A stretch of 64,000 nt of DNA, from the NCBI GenBank assembly GCA_928212115.1, contig CAKMRJ010005745.1, positions 79,389,631-79,453,630 on the forward strand, given 5' to 3'. The translations under genes and the position numbers were made by a program. This DNA comes from Lactuca virosa. Its lineage: Eukaryota; Streptophyta; Magnoliopsida; Asterales; Asteraceae. Of this stretch, positions 47,804 to 59,285 are shown piece after piece. The notes below the pieces were generated by a model. The model saw nothing but the letters and a program-made list of their open reading frames with translations, searched no databases and was not told where the DNA came from. Each line of letters begins with the position of its first letter. The stretch's first letter is position 1.

Positions 47804-47843
47804 CATCACATTCTTATCGCGACTTTTAACTTCTCCCTCACAA

Positions 47844-48959
47844 ATGGATCCACATGTAGATCACCAAAACCCCATAGATGACCTCGATTGGTTTCAATAC
47901 TTTGATCATCAAGATCTTTTCAGGTATATATATAAACGTTACTCATTACACCATCTTTCGCACAGAAAAGTGATTTTGTCGACATTGATCAAAACATGGT
48001 TTGGATTTGTAGTGATCAAAAAGAGTCTTTCATCGTGTTGGATTTGATTATCTTGAGTTTTTTTTTTTTTTTTTTTGGATTTTTGCAGTGGTGACATGCT
48101 CGACCATCATGATTACGAGTTGTCGGAAAAATTGCATGAAGTGCTCGATCAGAACGTTTCCACAGTACTTAACAAAGATCAAAACATCATTTCTAGAAAT
48201 GAGTTTCACGATTTAGATCCCCTTAAAGACATAAGCTTATGGGATTGTTGGGAGGATGGTAATTTATCATTGGTTAGTTTCAGTGAAGACTGTAAATCCG
48301 GTGGTGAGGCTACATGTAGTTCTAGTGCTGCCACCACTGATCACGGTGGCCGGAAGGTGGCAAAGAGATTGAGACCATTGGAGTTTGAAGAGATAGCGAA
48401 GTACTTTGAGATTCCGATAATCATGGCAGCAAAGGAACTAGGGATAGGGTTAACATTGTTGAAAAAAAGATGCAGAGAGCTAAACATAAACAGATGGCCT
48501 CATAGAAAACTTACGAGCCTACAATCCCTCATTCAAAATGCCAAGGTAAATTACGATAATAACCTTCTATACATTACTCATGCATGCATGCCTGCACTTG
48601 GTAACCAAAGTAGTTTTGGTATTTTCTAAAATTTTAATTATTAGTTTCTTTATAACATAAACAATGGCCCTAGGCATATTCCACATCAAATCAATTGATT
48701 TACTACGATTTCCTGATTTATATTTATATAAACTTAACTCATTGTAAATTTTGTGAACTCACACGAAAAATATATTGCATCTACCTTTTTTTAAAAAAAA
48801 AACTAGGAGTTGGGATTAAAGGAGGAGATAGAGACGTTAGAAGGGCACAAGAAGATGATGGAGAAATTGCCAGGTATGGAATTGACAGAAAGAACAAAGA
48901 AGCTTAGGCAAGCTTGCTTCAAAGCTATTTATAAGAAGAGAGGACTTAACAATCCTTAG
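47844..48959 (+). CDS. RKD-type RWP-RK transcription factor, intact, three exons, inside retrotransposon R
   Basis: Exons 47844-47923, 48089-48545 and 48807-48959 with GT-AG introns 47924-48088 and 48546-48806 give 690 nt, 229 residues, no stop or frameshift. The second exon's acceptor follows a long T run. The RWP-RK domain covers about residues 118-172: FEEIAKYFEIP, IMAAKELGIGLTLLKKRCREL, the signature RWPHRK (162-167) and KLTSLQSLI. The C-terminus (180-229) is a charged helix, ELGLKEEIETLEGHKKMM, ending with KKRGLNNP. The N-terminus is acidic with W and F residues, as in RKD proteins (about 250-300 residues in Arabidopsis). RKD factors bind DNA in the nucleus and control egg-cell identity and early embryogenesis. 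The gene is antisense to R. Whether it is expressed cannot be told. Confidence 0.9.
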
Positions 48960-49165
48960 TCCTTACCTTTTCTCTTTAACGTATTTTTGGATGTAATCAA
49001 GGGGTTTTTTTTAGTCATTTTGTTATGATCAGTGGATTTTAATCTACATTGTATGTGTTTTTCTCTTGATAGTTTGATACCCTTTTCAGTTTCATTGTGT
49101 TAGTCTATTGATTTTTAATGCAGAAAATTTTGTATAATTTGTGTATTATAGTTTGTATTATGTAT
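48960..49165 (+). other. Downstream flank of the RKD-type gene
   Basis: T-rich, about 200 bp, probably 3' UTR and terminator region. No clear AATAAA was seen; the element's gag frame reads the last bases and stops there. Confidence 0.5.
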
Positions 49166-50815
49166 TTAGCCATATTCTTTTCGTAGATATGATCGAGCTT
49201 GAGTACATGACATAAGACTAAGCTTTTTCGAATGAGTCTCGCCATAAATACGAAGACTTTGACCGTCGGCGAGAGGAATACGAATGAACTTATCGTAACA
49301 TACTATTTCAGTATGGTTTTGGGATAGCCAATTCATTCCTACGATGATGTCGAAGCTACCAAGTTCCATAGGAACTAAATTGACAGAAAATTTATGACCG
49401 CAAAAATCGAAAGTGCAATCTTGGATGACTGCATTGAGTGAAACGTATTTTCCATCGGCGACTTCTACGGTAAAGTACTCATCAAGAATCGTGCGAGATG
49501 TGTGAAGTATGGGCTCAATTTCCAAAGACACAAAACTTTTATCGGCACCTGAATCAAAAAGTACTGACGCGTAGCAGTCATTTATGAGAAACGTACCCTT
49601 TACGACCTTGTTATCGGTCTTTGCTTGGGTTGCGGTAATGACAAAGGCTCGGCCTTTGGGAGCTGGAACCTGCATTGTTGGATTTGCCTGGGCTTGGGTG
49701 TTGATGATATTTACTAGCCTAGGACATGCGTTTCTGAAATAGGTGGGGTCACCACAGTTGAAGCATGTTCCAGTTGGATACCGGGTTTGTGTTTGCTGAT
49801 TTGAGGGTAGATAGAGTGGTCGCTGAGTTTTTGGTGCACGGCAGGTGTCCGCCAAGTGGCCATAGCGACCACAATTCGTACAGAGAAGACACGGGCTGGT
49901 GGTCATATGACGATAGTTACAGTGGTTACAGAAGGGGTGAGGTCCGGTATACGGCTTTTTATTCGATTGGGCTTGTGGGGTGACTTGGGTGATAGGAGTA
50001 GCAGGGGTAATAACAGCATGGTTGTGGTGATGACTTTTCCGCTTCTTTTTGTCATGTCGGTGGGAGGACTCGGACTTGACAATTAGGGGGGTCTCAGGGG
50101 TCGGCTTTTCAGTTGACATCTTTGAACCCTTGCGTGGGAGGACACCATCGTTCATATTGTCCTCGTTGAGTTGACCTGCTATTTCAATGGCGGATTCTAG
50201 GGTAGATGGCCTGCTGCTGGTCACCGAATCACGGATCTGGCGTGGTAACCCTTTGATGTAGCGGCGTATTGCAGTTTTCATAAGTTGAACCATGTGAGGT
50301 AGGAGTCTCGATAGATCATGGAATCTATTGGTGTAGGTCGCATTGTCGCCTCCCACCTGTTTCAGATTCCAGAATTCATCCTCGAGAGTTTGCAATTCGC
50401 TGTCAGGGTAGAACTTCTCCATCATGCGTTCCTTTAGTTTTGACCAGGTCATTCCCAAGGCAACAGCCTCTCCCTTTGCACGTTTTTCTAGGTTCCACCA
50501 TGTGAGAGCATGACCTTGGAGGCACCCTGTAGCATGACGGACCATCAGGTCCTCAGGACACTCGCTATGGATGAAAGTACTCTCCATTTCTTCAATCCAT
50601 GTGAGGAGTGCGGTGGCACCATCGATGCCTTTGAAGTAAGGCGGATTGCAGTTACGAAAGTGCTTGAATGAGCAACGAGGAGTGTTTGCTGGAGCTTGTG
50701 GCTGAAGAGAATGAAGTTGGGTTGCAATTGTTGGGATGACGTTTGCTACCTCCTTGGCGATAAGGGCAGCTAGCCTTCGGTTGTTGCGAGCAGCGTATGG
50801 GGGTCGTAATGCCAT
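49166..50815 (-). CDS. R Gag-protease, intact frame of 549 residues
   Basis: Starts MALRPPYAARNNRRL at 50815. Gag core (CSFKHFRNCNPPYFKG, ALTWWNLEKRAKGEAV, FYPDSELQTLEDEFWNL), basic His-rich linker, a Cys cluster (CNHCNYRHMTTSPCLLC), knuckle CTNCGRYGHLADTC, and a second knuckle CFNCGDPTYFRNAC in which Tyr replaces the usual His. Protease follows with ASVLFDSGADKSFVSLE (catalytic DSGA intact) and FDIIVGMNWLSQNHTEI. The frame ends SYLRKEYG and a stop formed at the captured-DNA junction, so it would give a Gag-protease without RT. Similar in layout to X and G1 gag but clearly a different subfamily. No disabling mutation seen. Confidence 0.9.
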   Translation of the reverse strand: MALRPPYAARNNRRLAALIAKEVANVIPTIATQLHSLQPQAPANTPRCSFKHFRNCNPPYFKGIDGATALLTWIEEMESTFIHSECPEDLMVRHATGCLQGHALTWWNLEKRAKGEAVALGMTWSKLKERMMEKFYPDSELQTLEDEFWNLKQVGGDNATYTNRFHDLSRLLPHMVQLMKTAIRRYIKGLPRQIRDSVTSSRPSTLESAIEIAGQLNEDNMNDGVLPRKGSKMSTEKPTPETPLIVKSESSHRHDKKKRKSHHHNHAVITPATPITQVTPQAQSNKKPYTGPHPFCNHCNYRHMTTSPCLLCTNCGRYGHLADTCRAPKTQRPLYLPSNQQTQTRYPTGTCFNCGDPTYFRNACPRLVNIINTQAQANPTMQVPAPKGRAFVITATQAKTDNKVVKGTFLINDCYASVLFDSGADKSFVSLEIEPILHTSRTILDEYFTVEVADGKYVSLNAVIQDCTFDFCGHKFSVNLVPMELGSFDIIVGMNWLSQNHTEIVCYDKFIRIPLADGQSLRIYGETHSKKLSLMSCTQARSYLRKEYG

Positions 50816-51621
50816 CTACGAGAAACACGCATATGGACTTGTGAGTTATTTGTAATTGATTATGGAAATAAAGTTTTTAGACATTGTTGGGTAAAATAAT
50901 TGTAAAACACTTGTTGGGCCATGGTTAGGAGTGTTGGGCACCTTTTGGGCTTTCCATGGTTACTAAATGTGAAACATGTAGCACTTGCGTGGGCCCCCAC
51001 AAAACTAAGTTTTCACATGTCTTTCCCACTTCTAGGCCCATTAGGGAACTTAATAGTCCAATGAGTTGGCCATTTTGGAGTGTATCCTTTCGGATACGTT
51101 TGATAAGGTCGGGTATTTTGATGGCTCAAAAGTAATGTGAATGACGCGCTTTGGCCTATAGGTTTGGGAACTCTCGCCTTTGGTCCCCAGGTAAGCAAAC
51201 TGGTCCCTCGGTTGATTGGGATGTATACGAATGCTTGCCTAGTCAGGACTTTCGTGCTACCGGCACCTCCCCCTTCCAGTTACTACGCGTCCATTACTAT
51301 GATCCTACCCAACTAGAGTGGATGACTTTGAATTTCCTATGAGCTTTAAGGAAATATATGTATATACATTTTTTTTACCACTTGAATATGTGTGTGATTT
51401 TTTCAGAGAAAGAGGAGAATATTCACCAGTGTATGCACACATATAAGTGTCAGGAGTAATACGTATGCACTTAAGGGAGCAATTAACACACAAAGGTATT
51501 CCTAGGCTTTTCTAAGTGTGAATTGCATGCAGTTGTGTGTGCATTTTAAACTAGCATACGAGAGGACCCTAGAGGCTATAGACTAGGTCAAGGCAATTAA
51601 CCTAATTCCCTATAGTCAAGG
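50816..51621 (-). other. R leader
   Basis: About 800 bp between primer site and gag. No upstream acidic ORF and no conserved-loop hairpin, in contrast to X and G2. Confidence 0.65.
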
Positions 51622-51633
51622 GCTCTGATACCA
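51622..51633 (-). other. R primer binding site
   Basis: Minus strand TGGTATCAGAGC three bases from the 5' LTR. Confidence 0.9.
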
Positions 51634-51636
51634 ATC

Positions 51637-52059
51637 TGTCACACCCCGATCCTTGTCGGAATCGATCAAGGCGTGATATATTGTTCAAAGTCTCATGACA
51701 ACTATGTTATAATATGATTAGATTCAATTAAGTACTAAGTATGCAAACAAGATCCACAACATACAAATACAAATCCAAATACGAACAACATTTATTACAT
51801 CAAATTTAAATAGTCTTGTGGATTTCTAAGGCACAACCTATTTTTCATCAACTTCATTCTTCAAATCTGCATCATGGGTAAAAACAGGTCAACTACGAGA
51901 GTTGGTGAGTAATCTAATTTTAGTAGAGAAAATTGTGAAGTTGAAACATTTATAATTTGAAATTTGTTTTCTTTTGAAGTCGGCAAACAATTGTATTTGA
52001 GATAACGGTTTATAAATCAAAAAATTGATTAACAAATGATAACGACAACAATAAGTCTC

Positions 52060-52139
<80 letters not shown>

Positions 52140-54224
52140 ATGGAGCATCTAATCATCATACACACTCAACCACGTGCGATCAATCACCTTAGCGTCCCAA
52201 GGCGGGGTGGTCAACCCAATAGCGCTATTATTGTCCATAACGTACCTCAAGAATACGGGCATAGTCATGGAGATTAGACTAAAAATGATAATGCACTACA
52301 AGTACATGTAGCGTAAACAAACAATAGTTATACAATTAATGACTCACGTATAAATGTCCAAACAATGTCTCAATTGTGATAAAACAATAAAATGAAGTTG
52401 GAACATATTAGAACCACATGATACACCCCAAAAGTATTGAAAATTATAAAATATGGGGTAGATTACTCACATTATTCCCAAAACGAAATGCGTGTGTCGT
52501 ACGATAGACGGTTCGGGTCAAAATGGCGTAGAACCTAATATAATTAATAGTTTTGGTTTAGGAACTGCTAAACGAGAATGGAGTATTAATACAAATAATT
52601 AGACACATATTCTTATATTAGATGAATTAACAATAATTCATTTTGATTAGAATATTAAGATATTCATTTGTTAAATGAATTTTAAATTGAATTAATTACT
52701 TTGCATAATTAATTTATATTTTCAATTTAGGCCAGATTTTAATAATTTTTATTAAAATAATAACTTGCCCAATTATAATTATTTACAGATTTTAACAATT
52801 ATTTATATGAAATAATCATTAAAATGCATTTTTACATGCTTAAATACTTAGGAAAATGGTTTTAAATAGTAAACAGCATTGAAAAATTATGAAATTATTA
52901 GGAAATCATTATTTCATACAATATTAATTACTGTAAAAATTTTATATTTTTCTGAACTGTTTTAGTATTTATTTAATACTTTAATGATTAAACAACAACA
53001 AAATCCGGGAAAAATAATAAATTATTCCCAAAAATTCTGTAAAATTAACCATAGTTTTATAACATGATATAGAGCCCATTGTATAGGTTTTGGATATTTG
53101 TGACTATGGGAAGTATTTTTTATATATTTCATTATTAATTAATCAATAAAATCATAAATAATAGTAAACAGTAATATAAATGCATGAAACTTCATAAATT
53201 ATGTTTAATCAATATATTGGTCATCCCAGAATTTTCTCAGAATTTATTGAATGCAAAAAGTATTTTATGTGAATTATTGCCCTACTTTATTGAAATAATT
53301 ATAGTAATTCAATAAAAATAAGTTATTTTCTGAAAATTTCCAGAACTTCTTATTTTATTGATGGGATTCTGAGAAAAATCAGGTTTATGCATAAAATGAG
53401 TTTTAGATAGTTTGGTGGATTTAATTTGTTTCTTGTATGAATTTGAAACTTTTAACAACATACCTTGTTGAATGCTTCAAGAGGGATGAAGATTGGAGTA
53501 TAATATATTGTTCTTGGCTGGAATATGAGTATTTCTTGGATGAATTTCGAGATTGAGAGTGAGAGAAAGAATAGAGAAGGTTTAAGTGGTGAAGAGAATA
53601 ATGTGTTGGGAGAAAAGGAAAGGAAAGTGGATGGAGGTGTGAGTGGGAGACCATGGGAATAATCTTTTTGCTTTTGGTGGTCTTCATAATTTCCCACTAA
53701 CACAAGCATCTTTTACATAATTAATATAAGAGTTTTATAAATTTTAATGTAAAGTTTATAAAAATAGAGTTTTATAAAATATAGGTTATTATTTGATTAT
53801 AACAATCTACTTTGATTTGAAGTTTAATTATAGCATTCAAGTTTGATTCTTTTAATTTAATTAGAGCATTATACTTTGATTTGATTTTAATATGGTATCA
53901 TAATTTAATTGGATTATAGTTATAACGTTGTACTATACTATGTTGCTATTAACGTCAATTTATATCGTAGTGTATGGGTTTTGATCCTATTAGCGTCAAG
54001 TAATCTTGAGTAGGGTTTATTAAATTTCCAATGTTGTTTAGCACTATAAAGGCTACGGAAAATCAAACACACGAATTTTCCAAATGATGTTTTCTCATTA
54101 AAGTAGCGAATTGTACAGTTATTACATAACGTAAACCCTAACATACAAGGGTTAAGGGAGTTGACCGGTTTGACTTGTTGACTTAGTTTGACTTTGCCTT
54201 GACCGAAATTTGACGGTTGTCACA
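51637..54224 (-). repeat. R 5' LTR
   Basis: 2588-bp partner of 44336-46917, with a longer (TA)n tract at about 52063-52137. Open frames near 53421-53709 also exist in the other LTR and are incidental. Confidence 0.94.
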
Positions 54225-54725
54225 TCACGGCCAAAGCTTGATCTTATGAAGGGTTCACGACCCAATGAAGGGTCCACGGTCGTGAAGTCTTGAAGATTCA
54301 TGCAAAAGAGGTGTTTGTTTCATGGGGGATTCAAGTGTTTCTAATGGACAACAAGAAGATGAATGAGATACTTACTTATTGGGAGCCTTTAAGTTGATCA
54401 CGGTTGAAGGAAGTTGAGAGAGAATAGGTGTGTTCACGGCTAGAGTTGAAGTAATGAAGAAAATGAGCCATTTCTTATATATATGGAGGATGTTCACGGC
54501 CAAGAATGGGTTCACGGTTGTGAACTCCTTTTTGATGGTGTTTCCGGCTCGATTGTAACTCAATGAACTCAAGCTAACACTTCCTAACACACAATCCTTG
54601 AGTGCACTAGGCTTAGAAATTCTCAAACAGACCCTTAACAAGGCTAAAAGATAACATAAACAAGTATGACTTTTGATTGAACTGATTGACTTTACAAGAT
54701 AGAAATTTCGGGTTGTCACCATTTA

Positions 54726-54864
54726 CGCACTTTTGGTTTACAACTTTTTGATACTTTGATGTGATGTTTACAAACCAATGGTTGTTTATTGATTTTGAGA
54801 ATGAGATTGGAGCAAATGCTTTTAATATAAATGAAAATTTTGTGTTGAAATTTGGGACGTTACA
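54726..54864 (+). repeat. End of the older LTR that X entered
   Basis: Runs from the X target duplication to GGGACGTTACA at 54864, a common plant LTR end. Joins in sense with 1-1668 once X is removed. Confidence 0.45.
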
Positions 54865-56290
54865 ACAATGTACCAATATCTTTTGTCGGTGTAGCCATAT
54901 TTTGATAATAATAAAAAAAAAATGTGAGTATGTATAATAAATTTGATTTTTTAAATTTAAGAAACTAGCCTTTTAGCCCTTGAAAATCATCCCTTCTTGC
55001 TCATTCGTCTGTTCCTCTCCATGCCACGTACTATGAAACACCACGGTCGTGGCATCAGGGATGGTGTGCATGACCGGTGCCATCTTGCCACCTGGCCACG
55101 AGAATGACTCGTGCCTTCCATACCATAATGCCTTAGCAACATCTTAATCATAAAAAAATCTCGTTTTTTGGAAGAAAAAAACTAAAACTGAGATTACTAA
55201 ATCCAATCATAATAAACGACCAAATAATTATCATGTTAAAAATTAGGTAGGGTTTATAGTGGAGATCTGGATACCCCTTGGATCGTGTAAATACTTTCCG
55301 CACTAATATTTATATCCTATGCCCGGGTTACAAGAAATTCAGCCTAGGATAATCCTAAGGGGACACTTATGAATCTAGGCACAGAAAACGTAATACAAAT
55401 TGCTAGAGAATTCTGAGTTCGTATGAAGAAAAACGAGAGCTAAAAGGTGATATCTTCTCCTTGAAAGGAGAGTCATTTATATATAGAATGATATGTAGGG
55501 TTTTGTTTTAGGGTTGGTCGTCATGGGTTCCTTTGGAAACAAGTCTAGGGAATCCAGAATTAATGAGGAAATCAATGGTTTCTAAAACTAAAGATCTTAG
55601 TCAGTTTTACCATAATGAAGAAATCAATGGTCATCATGGGTCCCTTGGACCCCGCTAGGGGCGCTGCCCCTAGACCCTGCCAAAGGGGCGCTTCCCCTTT
55701 GGAAACCCCGAACCTGAGGGCGTTGTCCCCGGACCCCAACTTGTCGTTGAACCAGCTTCTAATTTGATTTATACATGCGTGCACTCCGCACATACTCAAT
55801 CGAGAATGGAACTATCAATCTTTGGGAGAGGAACATCTTTTATAACTTCTGATAAATTATCAAATTTATATGAAAGCATATTTCACAATCACTAAGATGG
55901 TGTTTTTTGTTTTTGGACAATCTATTTTTGAGCACTTATGTCTACGGATGGGAAGACATTTATGTTTTCACGTTCTTGCAAACTATTGTTTTTTAGAAGA
56001 CCGTAGACATCAAAACATATATGCATCTTCTTCTCCAAAAAGAGATGAATTAAAGTCTGTCGATGGGAATACATTTCTCGCTGACATTGTCTAAACAGTA
56101 AATGTGGATTAAATTCTTTTATAAATAATTAAGGATGCTTGTGTAGCTACGAAAGTATAAGGACCAAAACTACAACTATACAAAAGTTCTGTGACCAAAG
56201 TGTGAGACATAAAAAGTCTAGGACGAAACATGAAAACATACAAAAATATAAGGATCAAACGTACTGATATACAAAAGTCTTATAACTAAA
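54865..56290. other. Repeat-rich flank without a recognised gene
   Basis: AT-rich except for 55640-55745, which holds two perfect GC-rich inverted repeats: CTAGGGGC-GCT-GCCCCTAG at 55655-55673, and CCAAAGGGG paired with CCCCTTTGG at 55680-55702. From about 56140 the phrase 'TATAAGGACCAAAAC' recurs in diverged form. Open frames at 55572-55799 and 55870-56094 have no recognisable domain. Confidence 0.6.
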
Positions 56291-56309
56291 ATTTAAAACC
56301 CATAAAATA

Positions 56310-57583
56310 TAAAGGACAAAGTTGCAAAAATGGTCTTTATTGTATGCATTTCTTTGAGGTTTTAGTCCAAACCACGACTTTTTTGGATTGATGGTCCTTT
56401 TGAGGTAGTTTGCTTGTGATTTTGGTCATTTGGTAAACTGAAAAGACTAAAATACCCTTCTGATATATTTTTATGATTTTTTCTATTTAATTAAAGTTTT
56501 ATTAATAAAAAATATGGGACCCACCACTCTCTCTCTCTCACCCCCCCTCTCTCTTTACGGATCCCGAGTTTAACAAAAGAAAAGAAGAGAAGAGAAAAGA
56601 AAGTCACGAGAGAAAAGAAGAGAAAGGAAAGGAAAACAAAATTTTCTTTTGTGTTCCCGATTTGGAGAGAAATGGAAGGAAAATGAATAATTTTGTTCTT
56701 TCTTTTCAAATCCTCCCAAATCGGAAGGAAAGTTAGGAGGGAAAGTGATCCTCCCATTTCTCTCCACTTCCTTCCGATTCCCTCCTTTAATGAAACTCGG
56801 GAACACAAATTTCTTTTTATTTCTTCTCATTTCCACTCATTTCCTTTCCTTTCTCTCGTTAAGTTGAACTCGGGAAGATCAAATCTACTGCATTTTTTTT
56901 GGGATTTTATCTTGTGCTACCTAAAGCTGACAAATTCAAACGAGATTAATCGAGGTTCTCAAAAAAGGGCATCGAAGGACCTGTTCTTTTTCAATTTTTT
57001 TTCTTGGAACCCAAATTCGGGATCAATTATGATTTAAGGAGGCCTATGTTCATCACAGTTTCCCTTACACAGATTTCTCTCGGTGGTTTATCCTCATGGA
57101 AGTCGTCGGAGGGTGAAATCATGGTGGAGATGACTTCTGTCGTAAAACCCCCCTTCTTCTAAACCTGCAACCGAAGGAAAAACACACAAACACACCCACT
57201 AAATTGTACTGAAAGGACAAACACCTCACACACAAATCTTTATCTAGAGGTGATTAATATCGTCAAGAAATCCCCACATGTATAATCAATTCCCTCCTTC
57301 CTTCTTTATCTTTTTTCTCTATCTCTCTTTGTTTCCAACATTGATTTTAGATATATCAATGTCTGAATCTTCTCTGATATGAATCACCATCTCCATCATA
57401 TCAGGTTGTATGATGTAAAGGTGAAGAACAACAATTGTAAATTTAGGTCTTCTCCTTTGAACTCGAAAATCAGGAATAAAAAGACGAAATCAGAAGAAAT
57501 CTTGATACTTGTAACTTCCTTAAACTCAGAATCAAATGGAGGGTCTTCGATATTGATGAAGGCTGGTAGGCATAGAGAACCGA

Positions 57584-57614
<31 letters not shown>

Positions 57615-58005
57615 ATACACACAGTTAGTTTCCATCTTTTTTTTTGATCTGGTTAACTAACATTCGAATTCAGTGGAGGAAAAACGAGAAAGAATGGTGA
57701 AGAAGATGGGGTTGTTGCAGGTACTTTCTATGAAGAAGGAGGGGTGGTGTTTGGGTATTAGCGTCCGAGAGAGAGAGAGAATGAGTATGTGGGCCCCTAT
57801 TTTTATTTTATATATAAATACTTATAGGGAAAAAAAAGGAAATATGGAAAATAAATATAATAAGGGCAACTTAGTCTTTTCAGTTTACCGAACGACTAAA
57901 ATCACAAACAAACTATCTTAAATTGACCACAATCCAAAAAAATCATAGTTTAAACTAAAACCCTAAAAAATTACATACGATAGTGACATTTTTACAGTTT
58001 TGTCG
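56310..58005. mobile_element. MULE-like non-autonomous DNA transposon with long terminal inverted repeats
   Basis: 56310-56545 and 57770-58005 are inverted copies of each other; for example left GTAAACTGAAAAGACTAAAA faces right TTTTCAGTTTACCGAACGAC, and both carry CAAAAATGG / ACATTTTTACA-type outer ends and an inner GGGACCCACCACTCTCT partner. Length about 1.7 kb. Long TIRs with a non-transposase interior suit Mutator-like elements. The interior has a foldback MITE (56563-56874) and an open frame at 57379-57660 without recognisable domain, so a Pack-MULE is possible. No clear 9-bp target duplication found. Confidence 0.65.
56563..56874. mobile_element. Foldback MITE nested in the MULE-like element
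   Basis: Ends TCCCGAGTTTAAC and GTTGAACTCGGGA are inverted; the arms are A/G-rich and T/C-rich, and an inner palindrome (TTGTGTTCCCGA facing TCGGGAACACAA) shows it folds along most of its length. Open frames on both strands here are low-complexity artefacts. Confidence 0.65.
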
Positions 58006-59154
58006 ATATAAAGATCAAAACTGCCGATATAAAAAAACACCGATGTTTAAAACCAACAAACTATATTATTCTTTATATATAATGGTTAATCCCTGAACTC
58101 AGTAGTTAATAATTTCTGAACGCTGAATGCGTCTTTTCGTATTGCCCTATCCACCACCGTTCTCAACGACCACTATCTCTTTGTCTTTCTGCCATTTCTG
58201 CCACGTGTATATTTGATTTTTGTCATGTTTGTAATTTGGCAAAATACAAAATAGATATAAGATCTTGTTTGATGTCACGTAAACCACGTTTTATATTTTA
58301 AGATGTATCAATTATTGAACGAAAATATCTTAAATAGTTACTCTGTTTAATATTTATTTTAGTTTCATGTCTCAAGAAATGTTTGTTTTATTAAACAATA
58401 ATATTCAAGAAACAAAATTTAGTCAACATAAACCATCCATCCCATAGAATTACAATTTTTAATAGAGTGTTATGGCTGTTTGGTAAGATCTGAATTTTTA
58501 AGATCTGAATTTTTAAACGGTCTGAATTTCTAAGAGGCTCTGAATTTTTAAGATCTGAATTTTAAACATGCTGCTTGTTTAAAACCTCTGAATTTTTGTG
58601 CTTAATTATAAAAATGACTATTTTACCCTTCTTTATTATTTTTTGCAAAATTATAAAAACACCATACAAAATCCAAATTAAACATAAATCAAAATTAAAC
58701 AATCAAAGATAAATATTTGACAAATCTATCAAATTATAACAACCAAAATTGCTTTGTTTTAAATTATATGCTAATATTGATCACATTACAAAAATTGATG
58801 CTAAAAGATCTACATACAAATGCAACAATCCAAATAAACTTAAAAAACTGTAGCAATAAACATCAGAAAAATCACAATGGAAATTGCATCCATTATCACC
58901 CTCATCTTGATAGCATCTTGGTCATTATCAATCACCTATATCAACCAAACAAAGGATACATCAGATTTTATCATCCACATTGAACATTTTAAGATAGAAT
59001 ATTAACAGATATACATACAAACAGTTTTTATCATCCTAGGTTTCTTTTCTGCAAAAAGATTCAAGATAAAGAAATTTAAATAAATCATAAGTTGAAACAA
59101 TTTCATTCAAGCATTTCATCAAATGGTTCATATGCATGTAAAATAAACATGGTA

Positions 59155-59285
59155 AAATCAACAATATCTCATCAAAGTCAAACCAAAATCAGCAATATTT
59201 CATCAAAATCAAACCAAAATCAGCAACATTTCATCAAAATCAAACCAAAATCAACAATATCTCATCAAAGTCAAACCATATTTCA
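59155..59285. repeat. 31-bp tandem repeat, about four copies
   Basis: Unit of the form AATCARCAATATYTCATCAAA followed by RTCAAACCAA. Confidence 0.85.

Larger units (their letters stand above)
47197..49168 (+). other. Captured host DNA segment in R
   Basis: About 1.97 kb lying exactly between two retroelement sequences that belong to one continuous pol in relatives. It contains about 650 bp upstream of an RKD-type gene, the whole gene with introns, and about 200 bp downstream. Ends are placed where similarity to Tekay pol stops (TCGTCGGA at 47196; the linker SYLRKEYG at 49168). No target duplication or Helitron-type end was recognised at the junctions. Confidence 0.82.
44336..54224 (-). mobile_element. 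Element R: LTR retrotransposon carrying a complete RKD-type gene in place of pol
   Basis: LTRs 44336-46917 and 51637-54224 (2582 and 2588 bp) with target duplication TCACG at 44331-44335 and 54225-54229, inserted in X's LTR. Minus order: 5' LTR, tRNA-Met primer site, leader, intact gag-protease frame, then a switch at about 49168 into host DNA, back at about 47197 to the pol tail with chromodomain, polypurine tract and 3' LTR. Missing: RT, RNase H, integrase core. By eye the LTRs differ at roughly 20 positions besides TA-repeat length, so R is the youngest large insertion here. Non-autonomous; it would need RT and integrase from a related Tekay-like element. Confidence 0.93.

Noticed and set aside
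47844..48959. RKD-type gene as an ordinary resident gene with LTR elements next to it
   Set aside because: One LTR pair with TCACG on both sides encloses it, and that pair lies within another element's LTR, so the gene arrived with or within R.
56491..56836. Ser/Phe/Lys-rich open frames on both strands
   Set aside because: Low-complexity foldback MITE, no coding signal.
57379..57660. 93-residue open frame in the MULE-like element
   Set aside because: Includes CT and CA microsatellite sequence and no recognisable domain; kept only as a possible captured fragment.
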